In this document: positions 54,940-62,533 of the stretch, piece by piece
Position numbering within the stretch: position 1 is the stretch's first letter
Layout of the letters: each line of letters begins with the position of its first letter
Assembly: GCF_005049045.1 (NCBI RefSeq)
Contig: NZ_SUPK01000011.1
Coordinates: 1 to 64,000, forward strand
Direction: 5' to 3'
Length of the DNA: 64,000 nucleotides
Source: Cohnella pontilimi
GTDB lineage: Bacteria > Bacillota > Bacilli > Paenibacillales > Paenibacillaceae
Made by a program: the position numbers and the translations under genes
The notes under the pieces: generated by a model
The model's input: only the letters and a program-made list of their open reading frames with translations
Told to the model about the DNA's origin: nothing
The model's database searches: none

Positions 54940-55017
54940 GATCGCCGCAATTCCCTTCCCACGGTGTTTTCTTCAGAAAAGTTACAAAATGACAACTGAA
55001 ATATAACACGAGGCTAT

Positions 55018-55045
55018 TTGAAAAACATTGTGGATTCAATATCAT
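55018..55045 (+). promoter_or_regulatory. Promoter of the sulfatase gene
   Basis: TTGAAA and TATCAT are separated by 16 bases, 22 bases before the TTG start of the sulfatase gene, in the divergent control region shared with the AraC regulator. Confidence 0.5.
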
Positions 55046-55066
55046 CTTACTAGGAGGGGATTATGA

Positions 55067-56605
55067 TTGTCTAGGAAACCTAACATTTTGCTAATTACAA
55101 GCGATCAGCAGCATTGGAACACTATAGGGGCTTTCCACCCTGAAATCTCCACGCCGAATTTGGACCGCTTGGTTCGAGAAGGGACGACCTTCGACCGGGC
55201 CTATTGCCCGAATCCTACCTGTACGCCCAGCCGGGCTTCTATCATCACGGGCATGTATCCGAGCCAGCATGGCGCTTGGACGTTGGGTACGAAGCTCTTG
55301 GAAGACCGCCATACCGTAGGAGAAGATTTCATACAGGCAGGCTACCGGACCGCACTGGTGGGCAAAGCGCATTTCCAACCCTTGAAATCCACGCCGGAGT
55401 ATCCTTCGGTGGAAGCCTACCCGACGCTTCAGGATTTGGAATATTGGAGAAATTTCAACGGTCCGTTTTACGGATTCGACCATGTCGAGCTTGCGCGAAA
55501 CCATACGAATGAAGCCCATGTCGGTCAGCATTATGCCTTATGGCTGGAAGAGCAGGGCTGTGCCAACTGGCGGGATTACTTTCTGCCTCCGACCGGAACG
55601 ATGGATCCCTCGATCACATATAAATGGCCGATTCCGGAGAAATACCATTACAATACCTGGATTGCGGAACGAACGAATTCCCTTATGGAAACCTATCAAA
55701 AAGATAACGAACCTTTCTTTCTATGGGCCAGCTTCTTCGACCCGCATCCGGAGTATTTGGTCCCGGAGCCCTGGGATACGATGTACGACCCGGATAAGCT
55801 GACGATTCCCGCCCTCGTGCCGGGAGAGCACGACCGTAATCCACCGCATTTCGGGATGACGCAAGAGGATCATCCGGATTTCTCGAGTATGATGGAAACC
55901 GGGTACGGCATCCACGGCTACCGCTCCCATCATTACTACGAATATGGCGAGAAAAAACGTTTGACGGAATATGACAAAAAGAAGCTGGTCGCCGTGTATT
56001 ACGGCATGATCAGCATGATGGACAAGTATATCGGCAAAATCCTCGATAAGCTGGACCAACTGGGACTTGCCGAGGACACGCTCGTCGTCTTCACGACGGA
56101 TCACGGCCACTTCTTCGGACAGCATGGCCTGCAGGCCAAGGGAGGTTTCCATTACGAGGATTTGATCAAACTTCCTTTTATCGTTCGCTGCCCCGGTCAT
56201 GTACCTGCAAACCGAAGGTCTCAAGCCATTCAGTCCTTGGTCGATTTGGCGCCTACCTTCTTATCCTTCTGCAACCTTCCAATTCCGCCGGCCATGACGG
56301 GGATCGACCAGAAGGAAGTGTGGCTCGGTAAGCGAGAACAAGCCCGGCAGCACGCGATCTGCGAATTCCGGCATGAACCGACGACGATCCACCAGAAAAC
56401 CTATGTCGATGAACGCTATAAGATCACCGTTTATTACAATCAAACGTACGGAGAAATTTTCGACCTGAAGGAGGATCCCGGCGAGATTCGCAACCTGTGG
56501 AACGAGCCGGGATACCAGATGCTGAAGTCTGAGCTTCTACTGAAATACGCTTGGGCGGAGCTCGGCAAGGAGCCGTTGCCGATGCCCAGAATCCATCACG
56601 CTTAA
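55067..56605 (+). CDS. Type I sulfatase with cysteine-type formylglycine motif
   Basis: A 512-residue sulfatase of the alkaline-phosphatase superfamily. Metal ligands appear in PNILLITSDQQHW and later FTTDHGHFFGQHG. The residue to be oxidised to formylglycine is Cys52 in CTPSRASIITG (CxPxR), a form that needs a formylglycine-generating enzyme; such an enzyme is encoded at 59426-60427. No signal peptide is visible, so the enzyme is probably cytoplasmic and acts on an imported sulfate ester. The TTG start follows AGGAGGGG; an ATG at 55063 is in another frame and stops at once. Confidence 0.92.
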   Translation: MSRKPNILLITSDQQHWNTIGAFHPEISTPNLDRLVREGTTFDRAYCPNPTCTPSRASIITGMYPSQHGAWTLGTKLLEDRHTVGEDFIQAGYRTALVGKAHFQPLKSTPEYPSVEAYPTLQDLEYWRNFNGPFYGFDHVELARNHTNEAHVGQHYALWLEEQGCANWRDYFLPPTGTMDPSITYKWPIPEKYHYNTWIAERTNSLMETYQKDNEPFFLWASFFDPHPEYLVPEPWDTMYDPDKLTIPALVPGEHDRNPPHFGMTQEDHPDFSSMMETGYGIHGYRSHHYYEYGEKKRLTEYDKKKLVAVYYGMISMMDKYIGKILDKLDQLGLAEDTLVVFTTDHGHFFGQHGLQAKGGFHYEDLIKLPFIVRCPGHVPANRRSQAIQSLVDLAPTFLSFCNLPIPPAMTGIDQKEVWLGKREQARQHAICEFRHEPTTIHQKTYVDERYKITVYYNQTYGEIFDLKEDPGEIRNLWNEPGYQMLKSELLLKYAWAELGKEPLPMPRIHHA

Positions 56606-56618
56606 CAAGCATTGAAAC

Positions 56619-56653
56619 AACGGAGCCCGCGGATAAGCGCGGCTCCGTTTTCA
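56619..56653 (+). terminator. Intrinsic terminator of the sulfatase gene
   Basis: ACGGAGCCCGCG pairs with CGCGGCTCCGT (one bulged base) followed by TTTTC. Confidence 0.85.
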
Positions 56654-56673
56654 TTGCTGTTTATGATGTACGA

Positions 56674-56740
56674 TTGCGAATTTGCGAATATGTGAGCACG
56701 GAAGTCTGATTCGCGAAACCGCCGATTAAAGGGTTATAAT
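56674..56740 (+). promoter_or_regulatory. ROK gene promoter with repeated TTGCGAA-type motifs
   Basis: TTGCGAA at 56674-56680 and again at 56682-56688, then TTCGCGAA at 56710-56717, lie upstream of a perfect -10 TATAAT (56735-56740) 37 bases before the ROK gene. No good -35 is present. The repeats may be the ROK operator (autoregulation), which is inference. Confidence 0.4.
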
Positions 56741-56776
56741 GGAAAGAAATCTTATCTTATTGAAGCAGGGGAGTTT

Positions 56777-57979
56777 ATGAAGGCGCCGAACATTCCTTCC
56801 ATGAAGAAACTGGTCTATAACCGGATTGCCGAATATGGCCCACTGTCGAAGGCCGATCTGCAGTCCGCGTTTCAGATCACGTCAAGCACCCTGACGCGAT
56901 TGTTGGAAGACATGGTAAGCGAAAGTCTCATTCAAGCCGCCAGCCTAGGGACTTCGAGCGGCGGACGGCGTCCGGTTTTGTACCGAATCAATCCGGATTA
57001 CGGATTCGTATTCGGGTTGGAAATTTCAAGGTTTTCGTCCACGCTGGGCCTGTTCGACATGGCCTTGAACCCGAAATCCTCGATTCGCTGGCGCATGGAT
57101 GAGACCATGACGCCCGACTGGCTTGTCGAACACACCGTCCGTCACATGAAAATCATTTTAAAAGACCATGATATCGACTCTTCCCGCGTGTTAGGTGTCG
57201 GAATCGGAGCGGTCGGACCTTTGGATCGGGACAACGGCATCATTTTGGACCCGATGCACTTCCCGGCTTCCGGGTGGCGGAACGTGGCCATTTGCCGGCT
57301 TTTCGAAGAAACGACCGGTTGGAGAACTCAATTGGAGAATGGCGCGAATGCCGCGCTGATGGGTGAGATTTGGGCGATGCGGGATCAAGGGGTGCAGCAT
57401 GCGCTCTACATTCACGCCGGGGTCAGCCTACGTTCCGCCATCATGTCCCACGGAAGGATCGTGCATGGGAGCGTCGATACGGAAGGTTCCGTCGGCCAAA
57501 TGATCATCCAGACGGACGGACCGCGTTTATCCGCCTCCGGGAATTACGGGGCTCTAGAAGCCTTCGCCTCCATACGGGCGCTCGAGAAGAGCGCGCAGTC
57601 ACAGGCTCAAGCCGGCCGGAATCTGGGATCAGCCTTGGGTCGGCTCCCGCCTGACCGGATCGATTTCAACGCCTTGCTCCAAGCCTTGGAATCGGAAGAT
57701 CCGTTTGCCCGGGAACTTTTCGATCAATCCGCCGTCTATTTCGGTGTCGGGCTGGCCAATCTCATCAATACCTTTCATCCGGAAATTGTGATTCTAGGCG
57801 GCCCCTTGATTTCCCGCAACACGCATTATTTGGATCGGGCCATCGAAATCGCCAAAAAAAACATTTTCTATTTCCCCAAATACGAACCTATTTTTTCGAG
57901 AGGCTTGCTGAAAGAAGACGCGGTGATCACCGGATCCGCCCTTGAAATTTGGCACATTCAGTCCTTCCCGGAAGAATAA
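56777..57979 (+). CDS. ROK family transcriptional regulator lacking kinase and zinc motifs
   Basis: A 400-residue NagC/XylR-type regulator: winged helix-turn-helix at residues 8-70 (YGPLSKADLQSAFQITSSTL, TRLLEDMVSESLIQAASLGT) and a ROK domain from about 80. GVGIGAVGPLDRDNG and ANLINTFHPEIVILGGPL are conserved. The N-terminal phosphate motif DxGGT is replaced (GLEISRFSS), and the zinc signature CxCGxxGCxE is replaced by LSASGNYGALEA, so it can be neither a kinase nor a typical zinc-stabilised ROK protein. It sits between the sulfatase and the chromate-transporter/FGE genes. Confidence 0.88.
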   Translation: MKAPNIPSMKKLVYNRIAEYGPLSKADLQSAFQITSSTLTRLLEDMVSESLIQAASLGTSSGGRRPVLYRINPDYGFVFGLEISRFSSTLGLFDMALNPKSSIRWRMDETMTPDWLVEHTVRHMKIILKDHDIDSSRVLGVGIGAVGPLDRDNGIILDPMHFPASGWRNVAICRLFEETTGWRTQLENGANAALMGEIWAMRDQGVQHALYIHAGVSLRSAIMSHGRIVHGSVDTEGSVGQMIIQTDGPRLSASGNYGALEAFASIRALEKSAQSQAQAGRNLGSALGRLPPDRIDFNALLQALESEDPFARELFDQSAVYFGVGLANLINTFHPEIVILGGPLISRNTHYLDRAIEIAKKNIFYFPKYEPIFSRGLLKEDAVITGSALEIWHIQSFPEE

Positions 57980-57996
57980 CATCCCGCCAAGAGTTC

Positions 57997-58053
57997 CCTT
58001 AAGCAAAATTCGCGCAGATCCCATCTGCACGTATTTTGTTTAAGGTTTTTTTG
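57997..58053 (+). terminator. Long hairpin terminator after the ROK gene
   Basis: CCTTAAGCAAAAT and GTATTTTGTTTAAGG pair as an outer stem, GCAGAT/ATCTGC as an inner stem, followed by seven T's. Confidence 0.85.
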
Positions 58054-58147
58054 TTTGCTTGGCTTTGAGAAAAAACCAAATTGGGATTAAAGTGTGGATC
58101 TTATAAACGAGATAAGGAATATAATCCGATATTTTAGGTTAACTTTC

Positions 58148-58176
58148 TTCCATTTTGGAAATAAGACCTCTATAAT
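58148..58176 (+). promoter_or_regulatory. Promoter of the chromate-transporter pair
   Basis: TTCCAT and TATAAT separated by 17 bases, 22 bases before the first transporter gene. Confidence 0.5.
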
Positions 58177-58198
58177 GGAGTGGAAGGAGAGAGAAGCC

Positions 58199-58816
58199 AT
58201 GAACCATAAATTGAAGCTGTTGACGAGCATTTTCATGACGTTTCTGAAAATGGGGCCTTTGACGTTCGGCGGGGGATATGCGCTGATTCCGGCCATCGAA
58301 AAGGAAGTCGTGGACAAGAAAGGCTGGCTTCGCAACGAAGAGATCGCCGACGTCTTCGCGGTTTCCGGATCCGTACCCGGTGCGGTCGCGGTCAATTCAG
58401 CCACTTTCATCGGCTATAGAATCGCCGGCATTCCCGGGGCGATTGCCGCGTTGCTCGGTATTTTTCTCCCTACCTTTTGCCTAATGCTTCTACTGACGGT
58501 ATTTTATGTGCAATTGAAGGACAATCCGAAAGTCGAAGCTGCTTTCACTGCGATTCGGGCCACCGTCGTCGCCTTGATCGCATACGCGGCGATTAAAATC
58601 GGACGCACCGCCATCGTGGATTTCGCTACGGGAGCGCTTGCCGCTATCGCGTCTCTCCTGCTATATCTCGGTCATCTCCATCCGTTGCTCGTGATCGTTT
58701 TCGGAGCAACTGCCGGCGTGGCCCTCGTCAAAATCCGTGAACATGGGGGGCGAACGCCCACGGCGGGAACTTCCAAGCTGCAGGAGAAAGAACCGATATA
58801 CGATTACATGATATAA
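58199..58816 (+). CDS. Chromate transporter family protein, first half (CHR domain)
   Basis: A 205-residue membrane protein with one CHR domain of about six transmembrane helices. The family motif KMGPLTFGGGYALIPAIEKEVV is present at residues 15-40, followed by FAVSGSVPGAVAVNSATFIGY. Short CHR proteins work in pairs, and the second half is encoded 22 bases downstream. ATG at 58199 follows GAAGGAGAG. The substrate may be chromate, or sulfate or another oxyanion; its location beside a sulfatase makes sulfate-type anions attractive as an inference. Confidence 0.88.
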   Translation: MNHKLKLLTSIFMTFLKMGPLTFGGGYALIPAIEKEVVDKKGWLRNEEIADVFAVSGSVPGAVAVNSATFIGYRIAGIPGAIAALLGIFLPTFCLMLLLTVFYVQLKDNPKVEAAFTAIRATVVALIAYAAIKIGRTAIVDFATGALAAIASLLLYLGHLHPLLVIVFGATAGVALVKIREHGGRTPTAGTSKLQEKEPIYDYMI

Positions 58817-58838
58817 TCCAGACGAATGGGGAGCCCCT

Positions 58839-59378
58839 ATGCTGATCCAACTCTTTCTAACCTTTTTCCTCGTGGGTCTCGTCTCGTTCGGCGGCGGTTA
58901 TGCCATGATTCCCCTCATCCAAGAGGAAGTGCTGAACCGGCATCATTGGATGAGCTCCGCCCAACTCTCCGATATTGTGGCTGTCGCGGGGATGTCCCCC
59001 GGTCCCATCGCTACCAATATCGCGGTGGCTGTAGGATATCAACAATCGGGCTGGATCGGGGCAGTCGTCGCGTCAATTGCTGTTGTTTTGCCGTCCTTGA
59101 TCCTGATTCTCGCCGTCGGTAAAGTTTTCGCCCGCCTTCAGGATCACGTGCTCATGAAGTCATCCTTTTACGGAATCCGCCCGGTCGTCGCGGGCATGAT
59201 CGTCTTTGCGGCGATCATGTTCGCGCAGAATGCCGGCATGTTCGCCCGTTTGTCCTGGTTTACTTGGAGCCAGATCGGCATTTTCGCCGGATCTCTTTGC
59301 GCCTTGTTCTTCCTGCATAAGCATCCGCTTTCCGTCATCATCCTTTCCGGTCTCATCGGCATTGCGATATATGGGTAA
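58839..59378 (+). CDS. Chromate transporter family protein, second half (CHR domain)
   Basis: A 179-residue CHR-domain membrane protein, partner of the preceding gene. Motifs LVSFGGGYAMIPLIQEEVL and VAGMSPGPIATNIAVAVGY match the family. The two halves together equal one full-length ChrA and are predicted to insert in opposite orientation. Start ATG at 58839, after GGGGAG. Confidence 0.88.
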   Translation: MLIQLFLTFFLVGLVSFGGGYAMIPLIQEEVLNRHHWMSSAQLSDIVAVAGMSPGPIATNIAVAVGYQQSGWIGAVVASIAVVLPSLILILAVGKVFARLQDHVLMKSSFYGIRPVVAGMIVFAAIMFAQNAGMFARLSWFTWSQIGIFAGSLCALFFLHKHPLSVIILSGLIGIAIYG

Positions 59379-59425
59379 CCGTCATAATCAACCATCAGTC
59401 GATTGAAAAAGGAGCCGCCTGCACC

Positions 59426-60427
59426 ATGGATCCGAACCAACAAGCATGTCCTTGCTGCGCTTCACCCAGAAATCCGAGGCCACCCGAGAACGGGATGGAA
59501 GCGGCGGCCTCCGAAGGGCCCTACGCCGCCACGCCGGCACGACGTCCTCGCCAGGAATTGCAACATAACATGATTTTCGTTCCCGGCGGAGAGTTTTGGA
59601 TGGGAACGGACACGAATGAAGGCTTCCCTGCCGACGGCGAAGGACCTTCCCGCCGGGTCCGGATCGACTCTTTCTCGATTTCCGCCCATGCGGTAACGAA
59701 CGCCCAATTCCGTGCTTTCGTGGAAGAGACCGGTTACGTAACCGAAGCCGAACGTTTCGGCTGGTCCTTCGTGTTCCATCTCTTCGTATCCGACGCCGTT
59801 CGGGAACAAGTCAACCTTGTACCGACGGGCGCGCCCTGGTGGTATGCCGTGAACGGCGCCTGCTGGGCCAAACCGGAAGGCCCCGACTCGAGCATCGAGG
59901 AGCGGATGGAACACCCGGTCGTCCACGTTTCCTGGAATGACGCCGAGGCCTATTGCCGGTGGTCCGGCCAGCGTCTGCCTACCGAAGCGGAATGGGAATA
60001 CGCCGCCCGCGGCGGTCTGGAACGGAAAACTTACCCTTGGGGGGATCTGCTCAAGCCTGACGGTCGGCACCGCTGCAATATTTGGCAAGGCAAGTTCCCC
60101 GACAAGAACAATGAAAGCGACGGTTATGCCGGGACGGCTCCCGTCGACGCTTACGAGCCGAACGGTTATGGCTTGTACAACATGTCGGGCAACGTCTGGG
60201 AATGGTGCGCGGATTGGTTTATCCCGGCTTACCACTCCGTCACCCCGGCATTGAATCCCCGTTTCGACAAGCCCACCGGCAATCGTTCCATGCGCGGAGG
60301 CTCCTATCTTTGTCACCGTTCCTACTGTAATCGCTACAGATTAGCCGCACGGAGCAAGAACACGCCTGATAGTTCTACTGGAAACTTAGGATTTCGGGTG
60401 GCACAGTCCTCCTATCCAGGGAAATAG
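59426..60427 (+). CDS. Formylglycine-generating enzyme (sulfatase-modifying factor)
   Basis: A 333-residue copper-dependent oxidase that converts the CxPxR cysteine of type I sulfatases to formylglycine. It has the FGE-sulfatase fold signatures VPGGEFWMGTDTNEGFPADG, HVSWNDAEAYCRWSGQRLPT, EWEYAARGG and NVWEWCADW. The active-site pair of true FGEs is present as YLCHRSYCNRYR with Cys296 and Cys301, equivalent to human Cys336/Cys341, and NTPDSSTGNLGFR follows. AAAGGAG precedes the ATG. The sulfatase at 55067 is its obvious client. Confidence 0.94.
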   Translation: MDPNQQACPCCASPRNPRPPENGMEAAASEGPYAATPARRPRQELQHNMIFVPGGEFWMGTDTNEGFPADGEGPSRRVRIDSFSISAHAVTNAQFRAFVEETGYVTEAERFGWSFVFHLFVSDAVREQVNLVPTGAPWWYAVNGACWAKPEGPDSSIEERMEHPVVHVSWNDAEAYCRWSGQRLPTEAEWEYAARGGLERKTYPWGDLLKPDGRHRCNIWQGKFPDKNNESDGYAGTAPVDAYEPNGYGLYNMSGNVWEWCADWFIPAYHSVTPALNPRFDKPTGNRSMRGGSYLCHRSYCNRYRLAARSKNTPDSSTGNLGFRVAQSSYPGK

Positions 60428-60465
60428 GTACCGGTTGTCGATGTGCACTCCATTACGAACAAAAA

Positions 60466-60497
60466 AGCTCATGAGACACTGTCTCGTGGGCTTTTTC
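60466..60497 (+). terminator. Intrinsic terminator after the FGE gene
   Basis: AGCTCATGAGAC-ACT-GTCTCGTGGGCT (G-U pairs) with A's before and TTTTT after; could act in both directions. Confidence 0.85.
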
Positions 60498-60560
60498 TCA
60501 GCAACCATCCGTCGGTTGTTTCGTATGGAAGAGGGAATCATGATTCCTGGAGGAATGAAC

Positions 60561-60641
60561 ATGAACTGTCCAGTTTGCGAGAATTCACGCATGAGAGAAA
60601 TGGAGAAGAATGGAATCTTGATAGAAGAAAAGCGTATTTGA
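60561..60641 (+). pseudogene. Truncated TFIIB-type zinc-ribbon gene
   Basis: GGAGGA precedes ATG AAC TGT, which opens MNCPVCENSRMREMEKNGIL, the start of the zf-TFIIB family (a first CxxC followed by a basic helix). Normal members continue with a CPxCxGxWLDRGE second zinc knuckle; here the frame ends after 26 residues (IEEKRI) and no second CxxC is found in any frame downstream. I infer a decayed gene rather than a functional peptide. Confidence 0.55.
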
Positions 60642-60699
60642 TGTTTTCGGAGATCTTTTTGATTAATCGAAGCTGTTAGGTGGTAAAAAATGTTGGATA

Positions 60700-60729
60700 A
60701 CAAAACAAAGACCCGCGGGTGCGGGTCTT
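60700..60729 (-). terminator. Intrinsic terminator of the NlpC/P60 gene
   Basis: On the minus strand AAGACCCGC-ACCC-GCGGGTCTT is followed by TGTTTTGTT, about 70 bases past the stop. The 158 bases between 60642 and 60799 hold nothing else recognisable. Confidence 0.75.
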
Positions 60730-60799
60730 CGTCCTCGGTTCGGCATAAACGTCCCTCGCCATCCTAAGGACAGCGATAGCCGTTTATGCTTGAGTGAAG

Positions 60800-61354
60800 T
60801 TACTCTACAACGGTTCCGTCAACCGGCGGCGCGGCGGTCAGCTCTACCTTGTCGGCAGGAGCGGGTTTCGCGGCAGCGACGGTTGCGGGCTGTTCGGTTG
60901 CAACTTCCTCGAAGGTTCCGGCGTCTAATACACGTCTGGCGCCGAGGTAGCGTTTCGCATAGTAACTTTCACTCAGCGAGGTGATGGTGACACCTTTGCT
61001 GGTGGAAGCATGGGCAAATTTGTTCTGACCAACATAGATGCCCACATGAGAAACCCCGCTACCGTTCGTGTTGAAGAACACGAGGTCGCCCGGACGAAGA
61101 TCGTCACGAGCCACTTTTTTGCCGACGGCAAACTGTTCTCTCGACGAACGCGGCAGTTCTACACCAAGCTTCTTGAACACATACCCCGTAAATCCGGAGC
61201 AGTCAAAACCGCTTGTGGTGGTTCCGCCGTAGTCGTAGTCGATTCCGATCAGCTTGCTGATGGTGTTGTCCAATTTGGAGTCCGCGAACGCGCTGCCAAC
61301 TTGGAACGCAAGCAAAAAAGCGAGGGAAAGCAGGACAACGGAAAACTTACGCAA
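60800..61354 (-). CDS. Secreted NlpC/P60 peptidoglycan endopeptidase
   Basis: A 184-residue cell-wall hydrolase. Signal peptide MRKFSVVLLSLAFLLAFQVG with cleavage after SAFA, then an NlpC/P60 domain with catalytic Cys52 (GFDCSGF), His103 (SHVGIYVG) and His115 (FAHAS), and an Ala/Pro-rich C-terminal tail. It would cut stem peptides, typically between D-Glu and DAP. The TTG start at 61354 lies nine bases after AAGGAGA; an apparent longer frame reads into the riboswitch leader. Expression is under a c-di-AMP riboswitch, a common arrangement for wall hydrolases. Confidence 0.93.
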   Translation of the reverse strand: MRKFSVVLLSLAFLLAFQVGSAFADSKLDNTISKLIGIDYDYGGTTTSGFDCSGFTGYVFKKLGVELPRSSREQFAVGKKVARDDLRPGDLVFFNTNGSGVSHVGIYVGQNKFAHASTSKGVTITSLSESYYAKRYLGARRVLDAGTFEEVATEQPATVAAAKPAPADKVELTAAPPVDGTVVE

Positions 61355-61370
61355 GACCGGGTGTCTCCTT

Positions 61371-61490
61371 CCAATGCCTACGAGGTTAGCTGGAGGGTTC
61401 GGTTGAAGGTTCCCTATGGTCACTGTGAAGCGAGACCAATTCACCCAGAGTGGTTCCCCCGTTTCCCGGTGCGCGGGAATTCGGCAATTT
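61371..61490 (-). ncRNA. c-di-AMP riboswitch (ydaO-yuaA type)
   Basis: On the minus strand the conserved blocks occur in order: GCCGAATTCCCGCGCACCGG, GGGGGAACCACT, GGGTGAATT, GTGACCATAGGGAACCTTC, AACCGAACCC, CAGCTAACCTCGTAGGC. These are hallmark sequences of the ydaO/yuaA element, which turns off gene expression when c-di-AMP is high. It leads directly into the NlpC/P60 gene; the aptamer end is only a few bases from the Shine-Dalgarno, and no separate terminator is visible. Confidence 0.93.
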
Positions 61491-61544
61491 TTTTGCACAC
61501 AGCCTTACATATTCGCGTTTTCTGAGGGACTTCCTGCTCCTTTT

Positions 61545-61573
61545 GGATTAGAATTCCTTAATGTTTGGCCCAA
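61545..61573 (-). promoter_or_regulatory. Candidate promoter of the riboswitch-NlpC/P60 transcript
   Basis: TTGGGC and TAATCC on the minus strand are separated by 17 bases and lie about 55 bases before the aptamer. Both hexamers are imperfect. Confidence 0.4.
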
Positions 61574-61581
61574 TTTACCGG

Positions 61582-61610
61582 CCTTGCGGGGTATTCCGCA
61601 AGGTTTTTTT
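61582..61610 (+). terminator. Plus-strand terminator hairpin with no assigned gene
   Basis: CCTTGCGG-GGTATT-CCGCAAGG followed by seven T's on the plus strand. No plus-strand gene precedes it; all neighbours run on the minus strand. It lies just upstream of the promoter of the c-di-AMP riboswitch leader. Confidence 0.7.
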
Positions 61611-61614
61611 GTTG

Positions 61615-61672
61615 TCGACAAAAAATGCGAACCCCGTCCGCAGGCCTGGCTTCGCCTGTCGAACGGGGATTT
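61615..61672 (-). terminator. Terminator of the M1 peptidase/membrane-protein unit
   Basis: On the minus strand AATCCCCGTTCGACAGGC pairs with GCCTGCGGACGGGGTT (two small bulges), followed by CGCATTTTTTG, 36 bases after the membrane-protein stop. Confidence 0.7.
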
Positions 61673-61707
61673 CCCGGGTAATGAAATGTCGAACGGACAC
61701 CGGGACT

Positions 61708-62523
61708 TTAGCTCTCCGTTTCTCTCCACACCGAGAATTGCGCGGCAGCGGTCCAGAGAGAAAGAAGGGCTCGCACGAACTGAAAAGCTTGGTGAACAAT
61801 GACGGCGGCTAAACCTGACCAAACGAGCGAAACTGCGGTTACGGCGGCGGAGGCTGCGAAGCCGATTCCGATCATGACGAGTGACACCGTGACGAGCGGC
61901 AAGGCGCGGAAGTAAGCGCGAAGCGCACCTTTCGCCCAGCCTTCGCGGGTTACAGCCCCGAATTGCATGGACTGAAACAATACATGAAGTACAAATCCAT
62001 AGACGAGCCAGCCGACCGCATAAAGGAGCAATTCTTGCAGCCAATGAACCGGAGAAACGGCGGACATCAGCCGGTCTTTGGCCATCGGCAACAGCCATAC
62101 GGCGGGTAGCAGGGCCAGTGCATTTTCCAGCCAGTACAGCAGGGTGACGGGTTTCCACGCGTTGCGGATACCCGACCAAACATGGGTACCCCCCTCCCCG
62201 GAGGTGTGATGAAAAGAGTAGTAGACACCGGCATTGAGCAGGGGCGTGAGCACCATCCGGACGAGAAGCAGACCCGTGAGCAGCCACAGCAAATCATCGA
62301 CCAGATCGGTCCGAAGAAGCCGGAACTCCGCCTCAATGAGGAAGAGGGGTACCGCGTCGGCATTCGGATGCAAGTCGGGATATCGCAGCAAAACGGGCGT
62401 GACGACGGAATCCACCAGCCGGAACAGGAAAAATCCCCACAGAAAGCGATAGATAAATAAGAGAACCCATACATACTTATGTCGGACCGTTATGTTCCAA
62501 CCCTGGCCCATCCATTTTTTCAT
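61708..62523 (-). CDS. Hypothetical integral membrane protein, 271 residues
   Basis: A protein with about six hydrophobic helices (for example YVWVLLFIYRFLWGFFLFRL, DDLLWLLTGLLLVRMVLTPL, LPLVTVSLVMIGIGFAASAA) and a short polar region around residues 105-120. No family recognised. The ATG at 62523 is chosen because GAGGTGAG precedes it; a GTG at 62532 lies within that ribosome site. It begins 10 bases after the M1 peptidase stop, so the two are cotranscribed and it may assist the peptidase or share its regulation. Confidence 0.75.
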   Translation of the reverse strand: MKKWMGQGWNITVRHKYVWVLLFIYRFLWGFFLFRLVDSVVTPVLLRYPDLHPNADAVPLFLIEAEFRLLRTDLVDDLLWLLTGLLLVRMVLTPLLNAGVYYSFHHTSGEGGTHVWSGIRNAWKPVTLLYWLENALALLPAVWLLPMAKDRLMSAVSPVHWLQELLLYAVGWLVYGFVLHVLFQSMQFGAVTREGWAKGALRAYFRALPLVTVSLVMIGIGFAASAAVTAVSLVWSGLAAVIVHQAFQFVRALLSLWTAAAQFSVWRETES

Positions 62524-62533
62524 AATTCTCACC

